From Spirochaetales bacterium Spiro_09 (GTDB lineage Bacteria; Spirochaetota; Spirochaetia; Treponematales; Treponemataceae): DNA of 54,988 nt. Below, piece after piece: positions 25,649 through 34,335 of the stretch. The DNA lies in contig LVBK01000006.1 of assembly GCA_001604385.1 (NCBI GenBank), positions 2,813 through 57,800 on the forward strand, read 5' to 3'. Below the pieces are notes generated by a model that did no database searches, was not told the DNA's origin, and was given only the letters and a program-made list of their open reading frames with translations. Position 1 is the stretch's first letter, and every line of letters starts with the position of its first letter. The position numbers were made by a program, and so were the translations under genes.

Positions 25649-25752
25649 ATGTATGAAAATGTATACGGTATAGTGTATCCATTTTGATGTATATCTGGGA
25701 AAAGATGTTACTATGTATAGAAATATATAGTTTAATATTACAAATTATCTGG

Positions 25753-25770
25753 TTGGCACGAAAATTGCTT
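25753..25770 (+). promoter_or_regulatory. Sigma-54 (-24/-12) promoter of the alternative sigma factor gene
   Basis: TTGGCACG, four bases, then TTGCTT match the RpoN consensus (TTGGCACG-N4-TTGCA/T) essentially perfectly, with the GG and GC dinucleotides at the required ten-base spacing. The predicted start is near 25780, giving a leader of about nine bases with a G-rich stretch before the ATG at 25789. The upstream 25649-25752 is AT-rich and contains five TGTAT repeats (near 25650, 25660, 25674, 25688 and 25712) that could be enhancer sites for an activator; that part is speculation. Confidence 0.8.
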
Positions 25771-25788
25771 GCTATAAGCGGGGGCAAT

Positions 25789-26616
25789 ATGTTTGACCAG
25801 GATTCTATAAGTAGTTATCTGAAAGAAATCAGGCGGTATCCGCTCCTCAGTTTCGAAGAGGAAATTGAGCTGTCACGGAAAATTCAAGGTGGTGACCTTG
25901 CGGCGCAAAGGAAGCTGATAGAGTCGAATTTGCGTCTCGTGGTGACTGTAGCCCGAAAATACGCGACGAATGATATTCCCTTGCTCGATATCATCCAGGA
26001 AGGGAATCTCGGGCTGATAACCGCGGCCCAAAAGTACGAGTTTTCCTTTAACGTACGGTTTTCTACCTACGCATGCTGGTGGATACAGCAGTCCATTACC
26101 CGCGCCATTGCGAACAAGAAGCGCATGATCAGATTGCCGTTTCGAAAGGAAGAACTTGCCGGCCGTATCCGTCGTACCAGTGCCGAACTTTTTCAGCGGT
26201 ATTCACGGAATCCTACCTGCGAGGAAATTGCCCGCGAAATGGGCTTAAGCGTTCCGGAAGTATCCGAGATTATGCGATGCGCCGGTTCCATTGCCAGTCT
26301 GGATGTACAGTTTGATGATGAGGACTCAGCCTCTCTTCGGGACATGATTCCTGATACAACCTGGAATCCCGAGGATGTGTTTATGAAAAAGTATACAAAC
26401 GAATGCATCCTGGATGTTGTTTCCGGACTGAAAGATACTGAACGCGAGGTTTTGTCCATGCGTTATAATCTGGGAGAAAACGGAAAAAACTATACACTGA
26501 AGAAAATTGGAACCATGTACGGGGTTTCTGCCGAGACTGTCAGACAGGTGGAACTTCGCGCCCTGAGAAAATTGCGCAGTCAGTCGGCAGAGTTGCAGGA
26601 AATTGCATACGGCTGA
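25789..26616 (+). CDS. Alternative sigma-70-family factor (group 2, RpoS-like position)
   Basis: The 275-residue protein has sigma regions 1.2 (DSISSYLKEIRRYPLLSFEEE), 2.1-2.4 (NLRLVVTVARKY, LLDIIQEGNLGLITAAQKYEF, FSTYACWWIQQSITRAIANK), 3 (RNPTCEEIAREMGLSVPEV) and 4.1-4.2 (KDTEREVLSMRYNLG, KIGTMYGVSAETVRQVE). It lacks region 1.1, so it is a group 2 factor rather than the primary RpoD. In the region 4.2 recognition helix the usual R-E-R becomes A-E-T, so its -35 preference may differ from RpoD. The frame is open to 25684, but the ATG at 25789 lies just after the sigma-54 promoter and begins directly at region 1.2. It is probably a stress, stationary-phase or host-adaptation factor under RpoN control, as RpoS is in Borrelia. 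Confidence 0.9.
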   Translation: MFDQDSISSYLKEIRRYPLLSFEEEIELSRKIQGGDLAAQRKLIESNLRLVVTVARKYATNDIPLLDIIQEGNLGLITAAQKYEFSFNVRFSTYACWWIQQSITRAIANKKRMIRLPFRKEELAGRIRRTSAELFQRYSRNPTCEEIAREMGLSVPEVSEIMRCAGSIASLDVQFDDEDSASLRDMIPDTTWNPEDVFMKKYTNECILDVVSGLKDTEREVLSMRYNLGENGKNYTLKKIGTMYGVSAETVRQVELRALRKLRSQSAELQEIAYG

Positions 26617-26646
26617 AGCTGAATCGGCTTCATCCCTCTGCGTTGG

Positions 26647-26675
26647 TTGACAACTATCCGTGTCGGGGGTATCTT
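26647..26675 (+). promoter_or_regulatory. Promoter of the YibQ-like deacetylase gene, leaderless
   Basis: TTGACA (26647-26652), a 17-base spacer and TATCTT (26670-26675) predict a start near 26682, two bases before the ATG at 26684. An upstream in-frame GTG at 26660 would lie inside the promoter and is therefore unlikely to be used. Confidence 0.6.
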
Positions 26676-26683
26676 TGATCCCG

Positions 26684-27775
26684 ATGGCACGAAAGCGTAC
26701 TGCTCCGAACTATTTGCGTACACAATTGATTCTTTTGGGAATTATTGTGGGTATATCGGCCCTGCTCCTTGGAGGCAGGGCTTTTTTTGCGTACCGCTAT
26801 GGAGCTGGCCGGGAAGCCGACACGGTTTTGGGAACAGAAAACCCGGTCGCTTCTCCCGAGGTTGCGGATCCTGTACAGCCATCACCACCGGTAGAGAGCA
26901 TCCAGCCCTCAATGCCTGCACCCTCAGTTCAGCCAGAACAACCAAAAAAAACAGGGCAACCAGCGCAACCGGCTCGAAGCACGGGCGCGGTAACAAGGAC
27001 AGTCACCCCGGTCAAGCCATCCGAATCGATATCGGTCCCGCTCCCTGCGACTTCCTCGCACCCTGATCCTTCCGTGCACGCGATGAGCGTTCACAAGGGG
27101 ACTCTCATACTGGTTTTCGATGATGCCGGTCACAATCTGTCACAGCTGGATGCCTTTTTACGCCTGCCGTTTCCCTGTACTATTGCGGTTTTACCCGGAT
27201 TGGAGTATTCTGCCGAGGCGGCACGACGAATTCGTGCCGCAGGAAAGGAACTTATACTTCATCAGCCCATGCAGGCGGTAAATCTGTCGACAAATCCGGG
27301 GCCCTCAGCCATCCTTCCCGGTATGAAACGCTCCGAGATTACTGATCTCCTCGCTAAAAATCTTGCGGAAGTCGGGCCGGTTGTCGGCATGAATAATCAT
27401 GAGGGTTCGTTGATTACCGGCGATCGCTATATGATGGATATAGTTCTGGATGTGGTTCGTGATCGCGGGATTTATTTCCTTGACTCCCGGACGACTGCAC
27501 ACACCGCGGTTCCTGCCGTGGCACGGGAGAAACAAATGACTATTTGGGAGCGTTCGGTGTTTTTGGATAACAGTCAGGACAAGTCGTCCATTATCGACGC
27601 GGTGCAAAATGGAATGAAAATCGCCGAGCGTCGGGGTGCCGCGATAATGATTGGCCATATATGGTCGTCACAGCTGGCGGATATTTTGACGGAAATGTAT
27701 CCTGAACTGGTCAGGGAGGGATTTTCACTTTCTACTATTTCGCGTATTGCGCTCAGCGAGGATTACGACGAATGA
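26684..27775 (+). CDS. Divergent polysaccharide deacetylase (YibQ-like), membrane-anchored
   Basis: The ~363-residue protein has a basic N terminus and one membrane anchor (LILLGIIVGISALLLGGRAFF). A Pro/Gln-rich linker of about 80 residues (PVQPSPPVESIQPS onward) follows, which may span the periplasm. The catalytic domain starts at TLILVFDDAGHN, with HQPMQAV, MNNHEGS and the C-terminal IGHIW. This matches the divergent polysaccharide deacetylase family (YibQ/DUF610), a NodB-like barrel. The long linker suggests action on murein or an envelope glycan. Its stop overlaps the tsaD start (ATGA). Confidence 0.85.
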   Translation: MARKRTAPNYLRTQLILLGIIVGISALLLGGRAFFAYRYGAGREADTVLGTENPVASPEVADPVQPSPPVESIQPSMPAPSVQPEQPKKTGQPAQPARSTGAVTRTVTPVKPSESISVPLPATSSHPDPSVHAMSVHKGTLILVFDDAGHNLSQLDAFLRLPFPCTIAVLPGLEYSAEAARRIRAAGKELILHQPMQAVNLSTNPGPSAILPGMKRSEITDLLAKNLAEVGPVVGMNNHEGSLITGDRYMMDIVLDVVRDRGIYFLDSRTTAHTAVPAVAREKQMTIWERSVFLDNSQDKSSIIDAVQNGMKIAERRGAAIMIGHIWSSQLADILTEMYPELVREGFSLSTISRIALSEDYDE

Positions 27776-28788
27776 TTGTGCTGGGCATTGAAAGTTCCTG
27801 CGATGAAACAGCAGCCGCAATTGTAGAAAATGGCCGCATTATACGTTCCAGCGTTGTAGCGACTCAAATCCCCTTTCATCAAATGTATAACGGTGTGGTC
27901 CCCGAGATTGCGAGCCGAAAGCACACCGAATGGATTTTGCCGGTAGCCAGGCAAAGCCTCGCGGAAGCCTCAATCACGCTCAACGACATTGACGGTATAG
28001 CGGTTACCAACCGTCCTGGTCTTATGGGCGCGCTTCTTGTGGGACTGACCTTTGCAAAGACCCTGGCCTGGGCAACCGGTAAACCCTTTATCGCGGTGAA
28101 TCACATGCTTGGCCATTTGTATGCTGCCCATCTTGAACATGACATTCCCTATCCCTACCTGGGACTTCTGGTATCGGGCGGACACTCCATAATTTGCGAA
28201 GTGCGCGCCCATGATTCCATCGAGGTGCTGGGAACTACCATAGACGACGCGGTGGGAGAGGCCTTTGACAAGGTGTCCAAGTTTTATGGCTTCGGATACC
28301 CGGGCGGCGCTGTTATCGACCGGCTCGCACAGCACGGATCGGCAGAGGCGGCGCATTTTCCCATGCCCTCCCTGCATAAGGGCGGCCACGAGTATGACGT
28401 TTCGTATTCCGGACTCAAAACCGCTGTCATCAATCAGATAGACCAATTCTGGAATCCCTCATACGAGCGGACTGCCGAAAATATTGCGGCGTCCTTTCAG
28501 GAAACGGCGGTAAAAATTCTCTTGTCCCGCGTCCTGAAGGCTGTGCGCGATACCGGCTTGAAGCGCATCGTGGCTGGCGGAGGCGTAGCGGCGAATTCCC
28601 GTCTGAGGGCGTTGTTGGCGGAACAGTCGGATCTTGAGTGTATTTTCCCCTCGCTGAAACTGTGTACGGACAATGCGGCCATGATCGCCGGACTCGGGTA
28701 TCAGTACCTGAGCCGCGGGGAACAAAGCTCCCTGGATGCAAATGCGAGTGCCCGCGTCGAGGGGTTTCGGAAGGTCGGCCGCGGATAA
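27772..28788 (+). CDS. tsaD: tRNA N6-adenosine threonylcarbamoyltransferase
   Basis: TsaD transfers threonylcarbamoyl to A37 of ANN-decoding tRNAs, together with TsaB and TsaE. The 338-residue protein has the N-terminal GIESSCDETAAAIVE, the metal-binding histidines in NHMLGHLYAAHLE, LVSGGHSIICEV and the C-terminal nucleotide motif VAGGGVAANSRLR with CTDNAAMIAGLG. Length and motif order are standard. It overlaps the deacetylase gene by four bases. The adjacent tRNA genes downstream fit a translation-related neighbourhood but do not indicate a functional link. Confidence 0.95.
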   Translation: MIVLGIESSCDETAAAIVENGRIIRSSVVATQIPFHQMYNGVVPEIASRKHTEWILPVARQSLAEASITLNDIDGIAVTNRPGLMGALLVGLTFAKTLAWATGKPFIAVNHMLGHLYAAHLEHDIPYPYLGLLVSGGHSIICEVRAHDSIEVLGTTIDDAVGEAFDKVSKFYGFGYPGGAVIDRLAQHGSAEAAHFPMPSLHKGGHEYDVSYSGLKTAVINQIDQFWNPSYERTAENIAASFQETAVKILLSRVLKAVRDTGLKRIVAGGGVAANSRLRALLAEQSDLECIFPSLKLCTDNAAMIAGLGYQYLSRGEQSSLDANASARVEGFRKVGRG

Positions 28789-28794
28789 TACTCG

Positions 28795-28824
28795 TTGACT
28801 TGAAGCGGCGGGGTATACTACTAT
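28795..28824 (+). promoter_or_regulatory. apt promoter, leaderless
   Basis: TTGACT (28795-28800), an 18-base spacer and TACTAT (28819-28824) place the start of transcription one base before the apt ATG. No Shine-Dalgarno site is present. Confidence 0.5.
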
Positions 28825-28831
28825 TTGCCCT

Positions 28832-29365
28832 ATGAAATCTACTTATTCCCTCGATGACGCAATCAGAAAAATTCCGGATTTTCCGAAACCGGGCATTCTT
28901 TTTTATGATATTACCGGAATACTGGTAAATCCTCCTGCCTTCAAATATTGTATTGACCGTATGGTGGAAATGTATAAAAACGAGCATGTTGATGCCATCG
29001 CCGCAATAGAGTCCCGTGGCTTCATATTCGCCGCACCCTTCGCGGAACGCATGGGGATTCCTTTGATTCTTATCCGGAAAAAAGGAAAACTGCCGGGTAA
29101 AACCTGGGCGTGTTCGTATGCCCTCGAGTACGGTAAAGCGGAAATCGAGGTACATCAGGCCGACGTCACTCCGGGTATGCGCGTGCTTGTTATGGACGAC
29201 CTCATTGCGACCGGCGGAACCCTGAATGCAGCGAAGAATGTCCTTGAGCAGGGGCAGGCACAGGTTATCGGCTTCTTCGGCGTGGTTGGTTTGCCGTTTT
29301 TGAATTACGATGCCGTTCTCAAAGATGTTCCGGTTCGAACGCTGATAGAATATTTTGGAGAATAA
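28832..29365 (+). CDS. apt: Adenine phosphoribosyltransferase
   Basis: Apt salvages adenine with PRPP to form AMP in the cytosol. The 177-residue protein begins near IRKIPDFPKPGILFYDIT. It contains AIESRGFIFAAP, the hood-loop LIRKKGKLPGKTW and the PRPP-binding VLVMDDLIATGGTLNAA. Length and motifs are standard for type I Apt. The following 59 bases contain the promoter of the tRNA-Gln gene. Confidence 0.95.
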   Translation: MKSTYSLDDAIRKIPDFPKPGILFYDITGILVNPPAFKYCIDRMVEMYKNEHVDAIAAIESRGFIFAAPFAERMGIPLILIRKKGKLPGKTWACSYALEYGKAEIEVHQADVTPGMRVLVMDDLIATGGTLNAAKNVLEQGQAQVIGFFGVVGLPFLNYDAVLKDVPVRTLIEYFGE

Positions 29366-29381
29366 GGGCTAGTCCGGCTAA

Positions 29382-29410
29382 TTGACAAAAGAGCATGCGT
29401 ATGATAAGTT
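29382..29410 (+). promoter_or_regulatory. Promoter of the tRNA-Gln / tRNA-Glu pair
   Basis: TTGACA (29382-29387), a 17-base spacer and TAAGTT (29405-29410) lie 14 bases before the mature tRNA-Gln start. The two tRNAs, 75 bases apart, followed by a single terminator, are probably one transcript. Confidence 0.5.
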
Positions 29411-29424
29411 CAAAACGCATCACA

Positions 29425-29497
29425 TTCCCCGGTAGTGTAATGGTAGCACTACAGATTCTGGTTCTGTTTGTGGGGGTTCGAGTCCTCCCTGGGGAAA
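29425..29497 (+). tRNA. tRNA-Gln (anticodon CTG)
   Basis: A complete cloverleaf can be drawn. The acceptor is TTCCCCG with TGGGGAA, the anticodon stem ACAGA/TCTGT closes the loop TTCTGGT with anticodon CTG, and the T arm is GGGGG-TTCGAGT-CCTCC-like. The 3' CCA is not encoded. It would read CAG codons; the CAA-reading partner is at 41238. Confidence 0.92.
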
Positions 29498-29572
29498 AGC
29501 AACACGTTTGCAGATTGTGAAACGCCTTGTGATTGGCAGCATGCCGGATCCCCGGATAGGGTGTGCTGTTAC

Positions 29573-29644
29573 GGTCCCTTCGTCTATCGGTTAGGACAGG
29601 AGATTCTCAATCTTCAAAGACGGGTTCGATTCCCGTAGGGACCG
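29573..29644 (+). tRNA. tRNA-Glu (anticodon CTC)
   Basis: Acceptor GGTCCCT pairs with AGGGACC. The anticodon stem GGAGA/TCTTC (one G-T pair) closes the loop TTCTCAA with anticodon CTC. The T arm is ACGGG-TTCGATT-CCCGT. CCA is not encoded. It reads GAG, and an intrinsic terminator follows five bases later. Confidence 0.92.
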
Positions 29645-29648
29645 TTTT

Positions 29649-29677
29649 CCGCTTCCATTGGAAGCGGTTTTTTTTTT
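29649..29677 (+). terminator. Intrinsic terminator after tRNA-Glu
   Basis: A perfect 8-base-pair stem, CCGCTTCC/GGAAGCGG, with a three-base loop is followed directly by ten Ts. Confidence 0.9.
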
Positions 29678-29718
29678 GTGCTTTTTTTTTTAGTGTATCC
29701 GGGTATAATACGGTAGCT

Positions 29719-31437
29719 ATGAATGAACACGAACAGCTGGGTACATTTGAACGACTGGTCTATTCCCTGGAGTCCGGCGAACGGCACGATATGCTCAGGC
29801 AGCTTGCCGAAATATCCGAACAACAGCAGGATGCCACAAAACCTTCGAAAACCGTAGTCGATCTTGACAAGGACAACTCCCTTTCACCGGAAAAACGCCT
29901 ACTTGAGGAACCGTTCTTTGTCCGCCTGTGGTTTCGCCTCGTGGCTTTTTTAACTTCGTCTTCTCCTTCACGCGCATATTCGCGCTATCTCGTTTCCGTC
30001 CTGGGCTCCCGGCTTGGCAGAACCTACGGACAATTTATTAATCCCCGGCAACGCCTGTATGTGACCGCGATGCATGAAGCCCTCGTGTCTCTCGACAAGG
30101 TCAAGGCTTTTTTTGTCGCGCTGCTTGCATCCTATGAAAATGACAAGGGCTCCTTTTATGTTGTGCTCGCCTCACTCATGATGGAGAAAACTACCGGCAA
30201 GCTGCAATCCGTTTCCGATCCGTTCAAGGAACCCTATGACCGTGAACCCCAACGGGATATCCGCGCGGCGATACTGCGCGAAATAGATGTCACCCTGTCG
30301 GCTATAGCGGAAGACGAGCGGTTGCGCATGTATCAGGCCGCGCAGGCAATCGAGTGGATGAAGTCCTTTTGCGACATATCGTTCGACCGCATGATTATGC
30401 GGTTTGGCATACTCAATGGCGAGGAGCGCAATTGCCTGATCGACTCTATAAGCGAGGAAATGAAGCACCTTGCGAATGTATTGGCCGGTGCGGGCCGAAT
30501 TCCCCTTTTGATGCTCGAAGCGATGTATCTGTTTTCGATTCAGGATCAGATTGACGGATCCAAATTTGACCTGGAAACAGAATGCTCCCAATTTGTCAAA
30601 CGCGCAGCGGAATTCTTGAGCGGCATACGGCTTTTCAAAAGTACCGTACCGGTGACTGACTGTGTTCGCTTTACCCTTAACGATGTATGCTGGTCACCGC
30701 GTCCGGTCGAGGGTGGGGAAGACTGGTTTCAGCTGTATAAATCGGCCTGGCGGCGGCAGTTTGACGAGAAATGGTCCGCCTGGAACCGATTGCACCGCAA
30801 GGCAATGCTTGAACAGCGTATCTGTTCCTATCTTGAATGCGAGAGCCTGCCTGCCATTGCCTACCGGCCCTGGGAAGGCATGTGGCTTCCCCTTGCGCTG
30901 AAAAAGGAACTGTCTTTCTCGTTTCTCAAGGGTTTTTTCTCGACGGTGTACGCCAAAAAAATAATGAAACCCCTGAAAATTCTCCTTATCGAGGGAGACT
31001 TTTACCGCAGGGAGAACCTTGCGGAATTCACCGACGCCTTCAGCACGCTGGAGCACCAGGAAGCGATGATTCAAAATCTTGAAATACGGCTTTCGCCGAA
31101 GGGCGTCACCGGCGAGGACTTTCAGATTGTCCGGAAGGAAAAAATGGCAACCGTGAAGGGAAAGGCACGTCTTGAAAATCTGATGCTCGGCATAGAGGCG
31201 GAAATAGCTATGATGATTACCAAGACGGTGTCTGCCTTTCGCAGTATCGACCTGATTCTTGCCGGCGTTATCGGTGTCGTCCGCGGCGGTCCTTATGAAA
31301 CCCTTGTCAATATGGCAGCCATCCAGGGAAAGCAGAACGAAAAATACCGCAAGGAGCTTGCCCTGGTAAAAAGCTGGCTGAAAAACGCGATTGATATTTT
31401 TTCCGAAATTGAAATTGTGGAAAAGGAACAGCAATGA
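29719..31437 (+). CDS. Large soluble protein of unknown function (spirochaete-type)
   Basis: The 572-residue protein is largely helical and charged. It has no signal peptide; one modestly hydrophobic segment lies near residue 75 (FFVRLWFRLVAFL) and another near residue 525 (IDLILAGVIGVVRGG). I recognise no enzyme motif. It resembles conserved treponemal proteins of unknown function, but that is an impression only. The frame is open upstream to 29563 through the tRNA-Glu gene, which cannot be coding, so the ATG at 29719 is chosen. A TATAAT hexamer (29704-29709) ends nine bases before it without a good -35, again suggesting a near-leaderless mRNA. It overlaps pgeF by four bases. Confidence 0.78.
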   Translation: MNEHEQLGTFERLVYSLESGERHDMLRQLAEISEQQQDATKPSKTVVDLDKDNSLSPEKRLLEEPFFVRLWFRLVAFLTSSSPSRAYSRYLVSVLGSRLGRTYGQFINPRQRLYVTAMHEALVSLDKVKAFFVALLASYENDKGSFYVVLASLMMEKTTGKLQSVSDPFKEPYDREPQRDIRAAILREIDVTLSAIAEDERLRMYQAAQAIEWMKSFCDISFDRMIMRFGILNGEERNCLIDSISEEMKHLANVLAGAGRIPLLMLEAMYLFSIQDQIDGSKFDLETECSQFVKRAAEFLSGIRLFKSTVPVTDCVRFTLNDVCWSPRPVEGGEDWFQLYKSAWRRQFDEKWSAWNRLHRKAMLEQRICSYLECESLPAIAYRPWEGMWLPLALKKELSFSFLKGFFSTVYAKKIMKPLKILLIEGDFYRRENLAEFTDAFSTLEHQEAMIQNLEIRLSPKGVTGEDFQIVRKEKMATVKGKARLENLMLGIEAEIAMMITKTVSAFRSIDLILAGVIGVVRGGPYETLVNMAAIQGKQNEKYRKELALVKSWLKNAIDIFSEIEIVEKEQQ

Positions 31438-32165
31438 CCTCGTATGCTACCTTTTCTTTTTCTCTTGATGATGAACGGGCGCCGCAGTGTTGCCTGAGCG
31501 TCGCCTCTTCGGGTTCAATGAAGGTTGTGCGCGACTCTCCCAATCGGGAGCGTTTTTTCGCCTCGCTCGGCATTGAGAGCGACCGGGTGGTATCGGTTAC
31601 GCAAACGCACTCGCAGACTGTGCATATTGCCGAAACAACCGAAGATTTTTTGCATCTTCCAGAGGGTGACGGCATTCTTACGGTGAACCCCCGTCTGGTG
31701 CCCTGTGTCACGGTGGCTGACTGTATGCCAATCTGGCTGTACGAGAGGCGTACCGGCTGCTTTGGCGTACTCCATTCCGGCTGGAAGGGCACCGGGATTA
31801 TCGGTGAAGCACTGAAATGCGCGGAAACAGCCTGGGGCGCCAGGGCTCAGGATTTTTATGTTGTCTTCGGTCCGCACATCCGCGATTGCTGTTACACGGT
31901 TGATGAGGAACGCGCAGCCTATTTTACCGCGCTCGCCGGCTCTTCCTGCCTGACACTTGACCGGGAGCGGAAGGAGTCGGGGAATCAATGGCCCTGGAGA
32001 CTTTCCCTATCTCGTGCCAATGCCGAACTGTGTACGCGTGCCGGAATCCCCTCCGGCCACATTCGGGATTCGCTTGAATGTACCTCCTGTAATACAAAGT
32101 GGGGTTCCCATCGACGACAGGGTGCCCCCGGCTTTACCCAAATGGCCGCCTTTATCCGGCGTTGA
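31434..32165 (+). CDS. pgeF: PgeF/YfiH-family (LACC1-like) purine nucleoside phosphorylase
   Basis: This 243-residue protein belongs to the multicopper-oxidase-like family now linked to purine nucleoside phosphorolysis and, in some bacteria, to murein editing. Metal-site signatures are VTQTHSQTVH, PCVTVADCMPIWL, GVLHSGWKGTG and FGPHIRDCCYTVDEE, with the C-terminal SLECTSCNTKWGSHRRQG. Length and motif order are standard. It overlaps the upstream unknown gene (ATGA), so they form a two-gene operon ending before argS. Confidence 0.88.
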   Translation: MTSYATFSFSLDDERAPQCCLSVASSGSMKVVRDSPNRERFFASLGIESDRVVSVTQTHSQTVHIAETTEDFLHLPEGDGILTVNPRLVPCVTVADCMPIWLYERRTGCFGVLHSGWKGTGIIGEALKCAETAWGARAQDFYVVFGPHIRDCCYTVDEERAAYFTALAGSSCLTLDRERKESGNQWPWRLSLSRANAELCTRAGIPSGHIRDSLECTSCNTKWGSHRRQGAPGFTQMAAFIRR

Positions 32166-32231
32166 AATCCCTGCTCTTTTTGTATACTATGGCTTGAGGC
32201 CGCCATTCACAGCGGTAACAGGAGCCACTCA

Positions 32232-34001
32232 ATGTCAGATATACGGGATGAATTGCGGACTTACATCGCAGAAGCGCTCGGTGCGCTATATAGAGAAAAA
32301 ACGGGAGAAACGACGGCTATTGACGCCGCAAGTATAACGGTTGAAACGCCTCCCGATCCTTCCATGGGCGATATCGGCTTTCCCCTGTTCGCCTTCGCAA
32401 AGCAATTCAGAATGGGTCCTCCCCAGCTTGCCGCCGCGGTCGTGACCGCCCTTTCCGCACACCCCGCAGCCGCGGGCGTTGGGAGCTTCAAGCAGATTGG
32501 TCCGTACGTCAATGTGTTCCTTTCAAAAGGCGATCTTGCATCGAAGACGCTCAAGGCAGTACTTGACAGCGGAAGCGAATATGGCCGAACCGGGTTGCTT
32601 GCCGGTAAGCGTATTATGGTCGAGTTTTCCAGTCCGAATACCAACAAACCCCTGCATTTGGGCCATTTACGCAATGATGCCCTCGGCGAAAGCGTGTCTC
32701 GTATCTTGCGGTTTTGTGGTGCCGATGTTTTCAAGGTCAATATCATCAATAACCGCGGCATCCATATTTGTAAATCCATGCTTGCCTACAAGCTGTTCTT
32801 CAATGGCGAGACGCCAGAGTCCCGGGGGGTAAAGTCCGACAAATTTGTCGGCGACTGTTATGTCAAATACAATCAGTATGCCAAGGAGAACCCCGAAAAG
32901 GCCGAGGCCGAGGCCCAGGAACTCCTGCGTTCCTGGGAATCAGGCGATGCCGACACCCATGCCCTGTGGAAACGGATGAACGGCTGGGCCGAGGCGGGAA
33001 TCGAGCAAACCTACCGGAGAACGGGAATCAGTTTTGACAAATTTTATTATGAAAGCGAAACCTACCTGAAGGGCCGCGAGGAAATTCTTGAGGGTCTTGA
33101 AAAGGGTCTGTTTTATCGCGAGGAAGACGGCTCTGTCTGGGTCGACCTGTCGGAAATCAATCTTGACAAGAAGGTTCTCCTCAGAAAGGACGGAACCGCC
33201 CTCTATATGACCCAGGATATCGGTACCGCCATATACCGGCATGGGGACTGGGCCTTCAATCAGCTGATCTATGTGGTCGGCAGCGAGCAGCAGTATCACT
33301 TCAAGGTGCTTTTTTATATTCTGAAAAAACTGGGCTATGAATGGGCGCAAGACCTCTATCATCTGTCCTATGGCATGGTCAATCTTCCCGAAGGGCGGAT
33401 GAAAAGCCGCGAGGGAACGATTGTCGACGGGGATGACCTGATAAACGCCCTGCGTGACGGAGCGCTTGAGGAAATCAGCGCGAAGGGACGGGAAGAGGCT
33501 GTCGGCGATCCTTCCGCAGTAGCCGAAAAAATAGCCCTGGGAGCCCTTCATTATTTCCTCTTACAGGTTTCGCCGACCAAGGATATGATTTTCAACCCCA
33601 AGGAATCCCTGTCGTTCACGGGCAATACCGGACCCTATCTGCAATATATGGGCGCACGCATTTCTTCGATACTGCGCAAGGTTGAAACCGGCGAGGTTTC
33701 CCTTGAGGGAGAGGTGAAGGGTGAACTACTGGTTCACGATGCCGAATGGGAACTTTTGAAGACCCTGGCCGATTTTCCCAAGCAGGTCGAACGGGCAGCG
33801 GTCAATCATGATCCGAGCGCGGTAACCGCCTATCTCTATGACCTTTCCAAGGCCTTCAGCCGGTTTTATCATGACTGTCCCATTTTCGCGGCGGGAAATC
33901 CCGATTTGGTTAAAACCCGGCTTGAGTTGGCCCGGGCGGTACAGATTGTGCAGAAAAACGCGATGGAGCTGGTGCTGGTGCCGTTCCTGTCGTCCATGTA
34001 G
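32232..34001 (+). CDS. argS: Arginyl-tRNA synthetase
   Basis: ArgS charges tRNA-Arg. The 589-residue class I enzyme has an N-terminal tRNA-D-loop domain ([13 protein letters not shown] region), the HIGH signature in [12 protein letters not shown], the KMSKS-equivalent region [16 protein letters not shown], and the alpha-helical DALR anticodon-binding end with [14 protein letters not shown] and [19 protein letters not shown] good ribosome site, ACAGGAG, precedes the ATG, and a TATACT hexamer lies about 45 bases upstream. The stop is followed at once by the first nested palindrome. Confidence 0.95.
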   Translation: MSDIRDELRTYIAEALGALYREKTGETTAIDAASITVETPPDPSMGDIGFPLFAFAKQFRMGPPQLAAAVVTALSAHPAAAGVGSFKQIGPYVNVFLSKGDLASKTLKAVLDSGSEYGRTGLLAGKRIMVEFSSPNTNKPLHLGHLRNDALGESVSRILRFCGADVFKVNIINNRGIHICKSMLAYKLFFNGETPESRGVKSDKFVGDCYVKYNQYAKENPEKAEAEAQELLRSWESGDADTHALWKRMNGWAEAGIEQTYRRTGISFDKFYYESETYLKGREEILEGLEKGLFYREEDGSVWVDLSEINLDKKVLLRKDGTALYMTQDIGTAIYRHGDWAFNQLIYVVGSEQQYHFKVLFYILKKLGYEWAQDLYHLSYGMVNLPEGRMKSREGTIVDGDDLINALRDGALEEISAKGREEAVGDPSAVAEKIALGALHYFLLQVSPTKDMIFNPKESLSFTGNTGPYLQYMGARISSILRKVETGEVSLEGEVKGELLVHDAEWELLKTLADFPKQVERAAVNHDPSAVTAYLYDLSKAFSRFYHDCPIFAAGNPDLVKTRLELARAVQIVQKNAMELVLVPFLSSM

Positions 34002-34002
34002 G

Positions 34003-34074
34003 AATTTTTTGGTTCCCCGCAGGCAAGAGTTGGCGCTGCGCGCCAAATTGCCGTGCGGGAGGAGCCAAAAAATC
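34003..34074. repeat. Nested palindrome, copy 1
   Basis: A 44-base core (34016-34059) begins CCCGCAGGCAAGAG and ends TTGCCGTGCGGG, with a central TTGGCGC/GCGCCAA stem. The core is flanked by its own outer arms TTTTTTGG (34005-34012) and CCAAAAAA (34065-34072), which pair with each other. The whole unit folds as one long imperfect hairpin right after the argS stop and could act as a terminator or RNA-stabilising element. Confidence 0.75.
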
Positions 34075-34108
34075 GTAGGGATAAAAAAACGTGCGGGCAA
34101 GAGTGAGC

Positions 34109-34178
34109 GGAGAAATCGGTCCCGCAGGCAAGAGTTGGCGCTACGCGCCAAATTGCCATGCGGGGACGCGATTTCTCC
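34109..34178. repeat. Nested palindrome, copy 2
   Basis: The core (34121-34164) matches copy 1 at 42 of 44 positions. The outer arms are different from those of copy 1, yet pair perfectly with each other: GGAGAAATCG (34109-34118) and CGATTTCTCC (34169-34178). Between the copies, 34091-34107 holds a partial core (GCGGGCAAGAGTGAG). Confidence 0.75.
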
Positions 34179-34335
34179 TTTGCGGTGGTAGAACAAGACA
34201 TGCGAAAAACGAGTTCTCGTCTGCTTATGTCGAGCCGAATTCCGAATGGAATTCGGCGGTTCGCGGGGGCTCCGCGCGGCCCCATGCCGCTCGCCATGGC
34301 CCGTTCTGCCTCCTGTGGCAAGGTTCAGACAGCTC

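Noticed and set aside
29563..29718. Upstream extension of the gene that starts at 29719
   Set aside because: The extension reads through the whole tRNA-Glu gene and its terminator, so it cannot be coding. The ATG at 29719 follows a TATAAT box.
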